A DNA stretch of 5,644 nucleotides from the NCBI GenBank assembly GCA_018820005.1, contig JAHJOS010000026.1:1-5644 (forward strand), read 5' to 3'. The notes beneath the pieces are model-generated. The model had not been told where the DNA came from, did no database searches, and saw nothing but the letters and a program-made list of their open reading frames with translations. Below, in pieces: positions 1 through 4,756 of the stretch (positions are counted from its first letter, which is position 1; every line of letters begins with the position of its first letter). Position numbers and translations under genes: made by a program. Origin of the DNA: Alphaproteobacteria bacterium (GTDB lineage: Bacteria > Pseudomonadota > Alphaproteobacteria > Rhizobiales > Devosiaceae).

Positions 1-119
1 CACCCAGCCTCTCCCTGAAGCGGGACGTGCCGCGCGGTGGGCGGGACCGGTTTCGGGGCTCTGGATTTTCAAAATGGACCTCGCCGCGGCCCCCGTGAGC
101 GCGACAGTTTTCAGGCACT
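1..119. other. Upstream region without a supported gene
   Basis: This GC-rich leader precedes the AbrB-family gene. I see no convincing sigma-70 promoter. A short palindrome CCGCGCGG sits at 31-38 and an AT-rich near-palindrome ATTTTCAAAAT at 65-75. The minus strand is open from a GTG at 118-116 through the left edge, about 39 codons rich in Arg and Pro. It has no Shine-Dalgarno sequence and no recognisable motif, so I do not call it a gene. Confidence 0.4.
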
Positions 120-1190
120 ATGACTGCACTTACCCCTAGAATCCGTTCGGCCCTTGTCGTTGTCTTTACGCTGCTGGTCTCGGCCGGCGGCGGTTGGGCA
201 GCAGCATTGCTGGGGCTGCCGGCGGGGTGGCTGATGGGCGGGGCGCTGGCGGTGGCGGCAGCATCGATGGCGGGCATGCCGATGCGGTTGCCCAACCGGC
301 TGCGCGACGTGACGTTTCTGCTGATCGGCATGTCGATGGGCGCGACGGTGGCGCCAGACAGCCTGGTGCTGATTACCAGCTGGCCGCTGAGCATAGCGGC
401 GCTGGCGCTCGAACTGGTGCTGATCGTGGCGCTCACCGGCTGGATGCTGGCGCGGGTTTTCAAGCTCGATACCGGCACGGCCTATCTGAGTTCGTTTCCC
501 GGCCATCTGTCGTTCGTGATGGGCATTGCATCTGCCGGGGTGGGGGATCCGCGCCAGATTGTCATCATCCAGGTGATCCGCATTCTGATGCTGACCATCT
601 GCGTGCCGATTGGCGCGATGTTCCTGCCCATCGACCATTTCGCCCCCAAGGTGGCGACCGACTTTCTCGACATAGGGCAATTGCTGGCGCTGGCAGCCGG
701 CTGCGGTGCGGTGGGGCTGATATTCGTCTGGCTCAAGATGCCGGCGGGTTTTGTGCTGGGCGCCATGGCGGCGGCCACCGGCGCCAAGCTGGCCGGATTT
801 TACACCCAAGCCATGCCCGTGCCGCTGGTGACCATGACCTTCGTGCTGACCGGGGCGCTGATCGGCTCGCGCTTTGCCGGCATCACGCGGCAGGAATTTC
901 TTTCCGCAGCCAAGGGCGGTGTGATCGCAACGGCGATGACAGTGGGTATCGTCAGCGCCATGGCCTTTCTGGTCAGCCTTGTGGTCGACATGCCCTACGG
1001 CCAGATCTGGCTGGGGCTGGCACCGGGCGCGCTCGAGGGCATGGGTGCGCTCGGCATTGCGCTGGGCTATGACACCGCTTTTATCGCGGCGCATCACGTG
1101 TTGCGCCTGTTGATGCTGACGCTGGCCATTCCTAGTGTCGTTATGCTGATCCAGCGACGCGAGAGCGCCACATTGCCCGTTCAGAAATAG
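120..1190 (+). CDS. AbrB-family integral membrane protein (internally duplicated)
   Basis: This 356-residue, strongly hydrophobic protein has roughly ten membrane segments and matches the AbrB family (E. coli AbrB type). Members are often labelled transcriptional regulator or, wrongly, ammonia monooxygenase; the true function is poorly established and may be transport or regulation at the inner membrane. The family's two-repeat architecture is visible directly. LPAGW at 33-37 matches MPAGF at 207-211, FPGHLS at 126-131 matches APGALE at 301-306, and VIRILMLT at 152-159 matches VLRLLMLT at 327-334, all with an offset of 174-175 residues. The ATG at 120 has only a weak AGG (113-115) upstream; it is chosen because the first membrane segment begins a few residues later. 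The stop is 19 nt before the next gene, so the two are probably co-transcribed. Family assignment is firm, function is not. Confidence 0.85.
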   Translation: MTALTPRIRSALVVVFTLLVSAGGGWAAALLGLPAGWLMGGALAVAAASMAGMPMRLPNRLRDVTFLLIGMSMGATVAPDSLVLITSWPLSIAALALELVLIVALTGWMLARVFKLDTGTAYLSSFPGHLSFVMGIASAGVGDPRQIVIIQVIRILMLTICVPIGAMFLPIDHFAPKVATDFLDIGQLLALAAGCGAVGLIFVWLKMPAGFVLGAMAAATGAKLAGFYTQAMPVPLVTMTFVLTGALIGSRFAGITRQEFLSAAKGGVIATAMTVGIVSAMAFLVSLVVDMPYGQIWLGLAPGALEGMGALGIALGYDTAFIAAHHVLRLLMLTLAIPSVVMLIQRRESATLPVQK

Positions 1191-1193
1191 GGC

Positions 1194-1202
1194 AAAAGGA
1201 GA
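1194..1202 (+). promoter_or_regulatory. Strong ribosome binding site for the first small secreted protein
   Basis: AAAAGGAGA lies between the AbrB-family stop and the ATG at 1210. The AGGAG core (1197-1201) is spaced 8 nt from the start. It is much stronger than the site in front of the AbrB-family gene, which suggests the small protein is translated more efficiently from a shared message. Confidence 0.7.
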
Positions 1203-1209
1203 CCATTTC

Positions 1210-1506
1210 ATGCTTAGAAACACCCTGGCCGTGCTCGGCTTGACGCTATTGGCCACCCTGCCCGCCCAGGCTGCGCTGTGCAGCGGCAGCGGCGAGGGTC
1301 TGAGCTATGGGTTCAGCCTGGGCATTGGGTCCAATATCACCGAGGATGACCAGAACCAGATCGACCTGGTGAACCTGCGACGCCTGGGGGTGGACGCGAC
1401 CAGCGTGGAGCGCTGGGGCGGTTGCCTGCGCGCTTTTGTGCGCAAGCCGACGGGTGGCGAGGAAATGCAGTATTTCGAGCCAGGAACCTATAAGCGCGTG
1501 CAATAG
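1210..1506 (+). CDS. Small secreted two-cysteine protein, paralog A
   Basis: This 98-residue protein is of unknown function. Residues 1-21 form a classical Sec signal peptide: Arg3, a hydrophobic core of Leu, Ala and Val, then PAQA followed by Ala22, an AXA-type signal peptidase I site. The mature part is about 77 residues and acidic in the middle, with only two cysteines (Cys24 and Cys72), consistent with one disulfide in the periplasm or outside the cell. The C-terminal half carries GV-x4-VE-x-W-x-GC-x-RA-x-V-x-K (residues 60-79), then a glycine-rich turn and PGTY (91-94). The same pattern recurs in the protein at 1677-1976, so the two are diverged paralogs. It has a strong Shine-Dalgarno sequence and lies 19 nt after the AbrB-family gene, suggesting an operon. 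I do not recognise a named family; it could be a DUF common in Hyphomicrobiales. Confidence 0.82.
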   Translation: MLRNTLAVLGLTLLATLPAQAALCSGSGEGLSYGFSLGIGSNITEDDQNQIDLVNLRRLGVDATSVERWGGCLRAFVRKPTGGEEMQYFEPGTYKRVQ

Positions 1507-1527
1507 CGCCGGCAGATTTGATGGGTT

Positions 1528-1560
1528 GAACATGGCTGGGACATGGCGGGAACATGACCG
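1528..1560 (+). repeat. Three tandem 11-bp repeats, possible activator site
   Basis: Three consecutive 11-mers begin at 1528, 1539 and 1550 with a GRACATG core (GAACATG, GGACATG, GAACATG). Pairwise identity is 8-9 of 11. A degenerate fourth unit at 1517-1527 keeps only ATGG in phase. The period is about one helical turn and is not a multiple of three, so this is not repetitive coding sequence. Tandem 11-bp half-sites are known for OmpR/PhoB-type response regulators. A weak -10-like CATAAT lies 20 nt downstream at 1580-1585 with no recognisable -35, as expected at an activator-dependent promoter. The binding role is inference. Confidence 0.4.
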
Positions 1561-1579
1561 GCGCCTTACCAGCCATTTC

Positions 1580-1585
1580 CATAAT
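1580..1585 (+). promoter_or_regulatory. Weak -10-like hexamer for paralog B
   Basis: CATAAT matches the -10 consensus at 5 of 6 positions, in an otherwise GC-rich gap. There is no -35 at the expected 16-18 bp spacing. It would give a 5' leader of about 85 nt, including a small hairpin (AAGCC at 1591-1595 with GGCTT at 1602-1606). The call depends on the upstream 11-bp repeats acting as an activator site. Confidence 0.3.
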
Positions 1586-1662
1586 TTCATAAGCCTTACA
1601 GGGCTTTAACTGGAGCGATGAGCAGGATGGCGGCTAGATGGGGGCGTTGATTTCCAACGCCA

Positions 1663-1668
1663 TGAGGA
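1663..1668 (+). promoter_or_regulatory. Ribosome binding site deciding the start of paralog B
   Basis: TGAGGA lies 8 nt before the ATG at 1677. In-frame ATGs also exist at 1638 and 1662. The 1677 start is preferred because it gives a canonical signal peptide beginning Met-Leu-Lys and a total of 99 residues, matching the 98 of paralog A. The 1638 start would add a 13-residue extension ahead of the signal peptide. Confidence 0.6.
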
Positions 1669-1676
1669 CTTTCAAA

Positions 1677-1976
1677 ATGCTCAAAACCATCATCACCGCC
1701 GCCTTCGCTACCGTTTCGCTGGTTACCGTTTCCTTGCCGGCGCAGGCCGCCACAGGCAATGACAGCGTGGGCTGCGACGCCGGCTATTCCATCAGCGACA
1801 ATGCTGACAGCCTCATCACCCGCCTTGAAGCCAAGGGCGTTGCCGTTTCGGGTGTAGAAGACTGGAGCGGCTGCGTGCGGGCCTATGTGACCAAGGCCGA
1901 TGGCACTACCGGCATGGTGATCTATGACCCAACCTATTTGACCCCTGTCAGCCAAAGCAATGACGCCAACGTCTGA
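1677..1976 (+). CDS. Small secreted two-cysteine protein, paralog B
   Basis: This is a 99-residue protein from the preferred ATG at 1677 (112 residues if the upstream ATG at 1638 is used). Residues 1-24 are a Sec signal peptide with Lys3, a hydrophobic core and LPAQA before Ala25, the same cleavage motif as paralog A. The mature protein has exactly two cysteines, Cys33 and Cys66. Residues 54-73 carry GV-x4-VE-x-W-x-GC-x-RA-x-V-x-K, followed by a Gly turn, Met80 and P-T-Y at 85-87. These align position by position with paralog A, so a common origin is clear despite a diverged N-terminal half: there are 32 residues between its cysteines against 47 in A. No enzyme motif is visible. The function is unknown; a small disulfide-stabilised periplasmic or extracellular protein is the most that can be inferred. 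It is convergent with the downstream alpha-glucosidase gene, 66 nt away. Confidence 0.8.
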   Translation: MLKTIITAAFATVSLVTVSLPAQAATGNDSVGCDAGYSISDNADSLITRLEAKGVAVSGVEDWSGCVRAYVTKADGTTGMVIYDPTYLTPVSQSNDANV

Positions 1977-1990
1977 TCGACAAGGCTAAC

Positions 1991-2036
1991 GGCCGCCACC
2001 TCCGGTTCGCGCAAGCGGGGACCGAGGACGGCGGCC
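1991..2036. terminator. Long imperfect hairpin between convergent genes, candidate bidirectional terminator
   Basis: The outer stem is perfect: GGCCGCC (1991-1997) pairs with GGCGGCC (2030-2036). Inside it, CCT (1999-2001) pairs with AGG (2025-2027) and CGGT (2003-2006) with ACCG (2021-2024). CGC (2008-2010) pairs with GCG (2015-2017) across a GCAA tetraloop of the stable GNRA type. It fills most of the 66-nt gap between the two stop codons. No T-tract follows on either strand, so it may work with Rho or as a 3'-end stabiliser rather than as a classical intrinsic terminator. Confidence 0.5.
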
Positions 2037-2042
2037 TCCACT

Positions 2043-3686
2043 TCATGGCACGGCAACAAGCGCCAGGCCTGTTGCTGCGGGAACGGCGATGAAGGCATAG
2101 CCATTGGGCCCCAGTTGCAACGTGCTGGCGGTCAGAGTGGCGTTATTGCAAACCGGTTCGATGGATGCGCCTGCAGGCAGACCGCTGAGGTTGAGCTGAT
2201 GGGGCCCACCCGACAGGTTGAACAGACACAGCATGGTGCGACCATCCAGCGTGCGCGAGAAGGCGAGGATGGGTTCGCTCACATCGAAGAAATCGATATC
2301 GCCTAGCGCGAGCATGGGCTGGATTTTGCGCCAGGCGAGGATGCGGCGATAGAACGCCAGGGTCGAGTTTTCGTCCGCTTGCTGGCTGGCGACGCTCAGC
2401 GCAGATTGCGGCGCCTTGAGCGGCAGCCAGGGCTTGCCGCTGGTAAAGCCATTGGGGGCATCGCCCGCGTCCCACGGCATGGGCGTGCGGCAGCCATCGC
2501 GCCCCTTGTCCTCGGGCCAGAAGCGGATGCCGCGCGGGTCCGTCAATTCCTCAAAGAGCAGGTCCGTCTCGGGCAGCCCCAGTTCCTCGCCCTGATAGAG
2601 GCAGACTGAACCACGCAGTGAGAGCACCAGCGCCAGCGTCTGCCGCGCCAGTGCAGGCAGGTCACCGGCGTGCTCGGCCCAGCGACTGATGTGGCGCGGC
2701 ACATCGTGATTGGAAAAGCTCCAGCAGGGCCAGCCATCGGGTCCGACCCTAAAGAACTTCTCGATACGGGTGCGGAAGTGGGCAGCGGAAAATTGGGGCC
2801 CCAGGAAATCAAAGCCATAGCACATGTGCAGCGTGTCGCCGCCTGAGGTGTACTCCGCCATCAGTTGCAGCGACTTGTGGCTATCGCCCACCTCGCCCAC
2901 AGACGTGGTGCCGGGGAACTGATCGAGCAAAGCACGGACGCGGCGCAGGAAATCGAGATTTTCCGGCTGGCTCTTGGAATATTCGTGCACCTGCCATTCG
3001 TAGGGGCTGGGCGCGTGGGGGCCCTTTAACGCCTTGGGATCAGCCGGATTGGACCGCAAAAGCTTATCGTGGAAATAGTAGTTCACCGTGTCGAGCCGGA
3101 AGCCGTCGATGCCCCGCTGGAGCCAGAAGCGCATGACATCGAGCACCGCATCCTGAACCTGCGGGTTGTGGAAGTTGAGGTCGGGCTGGCTGATCAGGAA
3201 ATTGTGCAGATAATACTGCCCGCGCGTGCCGTTCCACTCCCAGACGCTGCCGCCGAACACCGCCGGCCAATTGTTGGGCGGCGAGCCATCGGGATTGGGG
3301 TCGGCCCAGACATACCAGTCGGCGCGGGCATTGGTGCGGGAATATTTGCTTTCCTGGAACCAGGCGTGCTGATCCGAAGTGTGGCTGATCACCTGATCCA
3401 TGATGACCTTGATGCCGCGCGCATGAGCCTGCTCGATCAGCGTGTCAAAATCCTGCAGCGAGCCGAACAGCGGATCAATCTCGCAATAGTCCGAGACGTC
3501 GTAGCCCATATCGGCCTGGGGCGATTTGGTGATCGGGGAGAGCCAGATGCAGTCGATCCCCAGGCTCGCGATGTGATCGAGCCGAGCAATGATGCCGGGC
3601 AGATCGCCGACGCCATCGCCATTGCTGTCCTGAAATGAGCGGGGGTAGACTTGATAAATTACGCCGCCACGCCACCATTCCGTCAT
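2043..3686 (-). CDS. aglA: Cytoplasmic alpha-glucosidase, GH13 family (AglA-like)
   Basis: This 547-residue glycoside hydrolase of the GH13 alpha-amylase clan closely resembles rhizobial AglA and the Halomonas alpha-glucosidase of subfamily GH13_23. It should hydrolyse terminal alpha-glucosidic bonds of small sugars such as maltose or sucrose, releasing glucose. Numbering from a GTG at 3689, a metal-binding loop D-x-N-x-D-x3-D lies at 21-29. Region I is DQVISH (98-103), region II GFRLD with nucleophile Asp200, region III has acid/base Glu266, and region IV SNHD has transition-state Asp329. The C-terminal part fits the usual beta domain, and total length is normal. There is no signal peptide, so it is cytoplasmic and depends on sugar import. 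ATG at 3686 is preferred over the adjacent GTG at 3689 because GGAG (3698-3695) is then 8 nt away. No agl transporter or LacI-type regulator is in the window, so exact substrate and the gene symbol are inferred. Confidence 0.9.
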   Translation of the reverse strand: MTEWWRGGVIYQVYPRSFQDSNGDGVGDLPGIIARLDHIASLGIDCIWLSPITKSPQADMGYDVSDYCEIDPLFGSLQDFDTLIEQAHARGIKVIMDQVISHTSDQHAWFQESKYSRTNARADWYVWADPNPDGSPPNNWPAVFGGSVWEWNGTRGQYYLHNFLISQPDLNFHNPQVQDAVLDVMRFWLQRGIDGFRLDTVNYYFHDKLLRSNPADPKALKGPHAPSPYEWQVHEYSKSQPENLDFLRRVRALLDQFPGTTSVGEVGDSHKSLQLMAEYTSGGDTLHMCYGFDFLGPQFSAAHFRTRIEKFFRVGPDGWPCWSFSNHDVPRHISRWAEHAGDLPALARQTLALVLSLRGSVCLYQGEELGLPETDLLFEELTDPRGIRFWPEDKGRDGCRTPMPWDAGDAPNGFTSGKPWLPLKAPQSALSVASQQADENSTLAFYRRILAWRKIQPMLALGDIDFFDVSEPILAFSRTLDGRTMLCLFNLSGGPHQLNLSGLPAGASIEPVCNNATLTASTLQLGPNGYAFIAVPAATGLALVAVP

Positions 3687-3710
3687 CACGCACGCTCCGT
3701 CGGGCCTGTG

Positions 3711-3744
3711 TCAACAAATCAGCCCGAGGGCCTGCATTTGTCGA
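3711..3744. promoter_or_regulatory. Inverted repeat upstream of the alpha-glucosidase, possible operator
   Basis: TCAACAAAT (3711-3719) and ATTTGTCGA (3736-3744) are inverted repeats matching at 8 of 9 positions, separated by 16 nt. Their ACAAAT/ATTTGT cores are 22 bp apart centre to centre, about two helical turns, as for a dimer binding one DNA face. The GC-rich spacer contains GCCC-GA-GGGC (3722-3731). The element ends 24 nt upstream of the alpha-glucosidase start, in the 135-nt gap after the GST-like gene. It could be an operator for the sugar gene or, alternatively, a transcript hairpin ending the upstream operon. Confidence 0.4.
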
Positions 3745-3824
3745 GAGCCTAACGGGTCACGTGCGCCGAAGGAAACCCCCATGACGCAGACGTGCCGCCC
3801 ACCTGTGGCAGGACAAAGCCGGCT

Positions 3825-4439
3825 TCAGGCTGAGGGGTGGCTGGCGGCAAATGCCAGCAAGTCTAGGCTGCGGGCGCACAGTGTCGCCAGTTTCGGGCAC
3901 GCCGCGGCGGCGCCAAGAGCGGGGACGGTGCCCAAAAAATCCATGGTCGCGACCACGGCAGCGTCGGCGCCATTGGGGGTGGCACCGCCGAACCAGCCGG
4001 CCTCGGGCGTCTGCGCTTCGAGAGCGGCCAGCCCCTGGCGCAGCTGGGTTGAAAGGCGCTGGACCCAATCGGCCCAGACCAGATCGGCGGGACGGCGCTC
4101 GGTCTCGTAAACATAGGCCACGCCCTTTTCGGCGATGGCATTGGCAAGCGCGATGATCTGCAGACAGGCAACCCGCTCGGCGCCATTGGCTGGCAGCAGG
4201 CGACGATCGGCGTCGGCCGAGGTTTCGAGATAATCGATGATAGCAGCGGTTTCGATCAGATCGCCATGGGGCGATGTCAGCACCGGCACGCGCACCAGGG
4301 GATTGCGCGCGGCAAAGCTCTCGAAATCGGCGCCGAACAGTTCGACACCCTGCCGCTCGAAGGCGCGCCCCTGCAGCGCCAGCCAGATCGCCACTCGGCG
4401 CACAAAGGGCGAGCGCCGGCCGCCGTGAAGGATCAGCAT
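3825..4439 (-). CDS. Glutathione S-transferase-like protein
   Basis: This 204-residue protein has the usual length and two-domain plan of soluble bacterial glutathione S-transferases, which conjugate or reduce substrates with glutathione in the cytoplasm. The N-terminal thioredoxin-like domain (about 1-75) has Ser10-Pro11-Phe12 after the first strand, where the glutathione-activating Ser/Cys/Tyr usually sits. It also has Val51-Pro52, the conserved cis-proline motif, and Glu63-Thr64, the site contacting the gamma-glutamyl group of glutathione. The rest (about 85-200) is the helical substrate domain. Class and substrate cannot be read from the sequence. Its ATG (4439-4437) overlaps the 3' end of the upstream ABM gene, whose TGA is at 4435-4433, giving ATGCTGA. 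A Shine-Dalgarno-like AAGG sits 7 nt before the start inside that gene, so the two are translationally coupled. It is the last gene of the three-gene operon. Confidence 0.85.
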   Translation of the reverse strand: MLILHGGRRSPFVRRVAIWLALQGRAFERQGVELFGADFESFAARNPLVRVPVLTSPHGDLIETAAIIDYLETSADADRRLLPANGAERVACLQIIALANAIAEKGVAYVYETERRPADLVWADWVQRLSTQLRQGLAALEAQTPEAGWFGGATPNGADAAVVATMDFLGTVPALGAAAACPKLATLCARSLDLLAFAASHPSA

Positions 4440-4756
4440 GGGCCCGCCTTTGCCGACAGGAGGATTGGATCGACATCGACGAGACGGAGCGCGGTTACCA
4501 TTTGGGCAGTGGCCTGCTTGTACTTGAGAAAGTGGGGCGTCTGGATATGTGCTTGGTAGGCGGCATTGTCGGCATAGACTTCGAAGACCCGGATATGGTT
4601 CGGCATGTCCTTGAGCGAGGCCGAGTGCAGCATGACAACGCCTGGCTCCAAGGCGACCGAAGCGGCTCCAACTTCTGCCAGCAGCGACTTGTAGGCAGCG
4701 AGTTGGTCTGGATCGACTTCCACCTCAGCAATCCGAACAAGCCGGGGATCGGCCAT
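4433..4756 (-). CDS. ABM-domain (antibiotic biosynthesis monooxygenase / YgiN-like) protein
   Basis: This 107-residue protein is a single ABM domain with the ferredoxin-like fold of YgiN quinol monooxygenase and ActVA-Orf6 type enzymes. Such proteins usually work as cofactor-free cytoplasmic dimers acting on quinols or polyketide aromatics, though many have no known substrate. Visible family features are the opening strand with E-V-x-V-D-P (11-16) and L-E-P-G-V (36-40). The strand F-E-V-Y-A-D (58-63) leads into AAYQAH, then the hallmark QTPHFLKYK (72-80). ATG at 4756 is chosen over the adjacent GTG at 4759; it shares one base with the TGA of the dehydrogenase (TGATG), a classic coupling arrangement. 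The 3' end overlaps the GST-like gene by 7 nt. Its position between an oxidoreductase and a GST suggests handling of a reactive small molecule, but that is inference. Confidence 0.85.
   Translation of the reverse strand: MADPRLVRIAEVEVDPDQLAAYKSLLAEVGAASVALEPGVVMLHSASLKDMPNHIRVFEVYADNAAYQAHIQTPHFLKYKQATAQMVTALRLVDVDPILLSAKAGPC

Noticed and set aside
67..76. TTTCAAAATG repeated exactly at 67-76 and 1670-1679
   Set aside because: Ten-base matches are expected by chance in a window this size. The flanks do not match, and one copy is simply the start of a gene.
1..118. A possible divergent partial gene on the minus strand starting at GTG 118-116
   Set aside because: There is no ribosome binding site, the composition is Arg/Pro-rich and nothing in it is recognisable. 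Open frames this short are common in GC-rich DNA.
111..1256. A 381-codon open frame on the minus strand opposite the AbrB-family gene
   Set aside because: The product is dominated by His, Gln, Arg and Gly with no hydrophobic core or motif, as expected for the antisense of a GC-rich membrane protein gene. The + strand protein is clearly a real family member.
1591..1606. Small hairpin AAGCC-TTACAG-GGCTT as a terminator after the first secreted protein gene
   Set aside because: The stem has only five pairs and is AT-capped, and only a few T residues follow, so it is too weak to call separately.
3069..3638. A 189-codon + strand open frame inside the alpha-glucosidase gene
   Set aside because: It lies fully within the GH13 gene, whose catalytic regions are conserved on the minus strand. 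The + strand product is an antisense shadow.
3709..3714. A perfect minus-strand TTGACA as the -35 of the alpha-glucosidase promoter
   Set aside because: The matching -10 would fall at about 3691-3686, on top of the start codon, and has no -10 resemblance.
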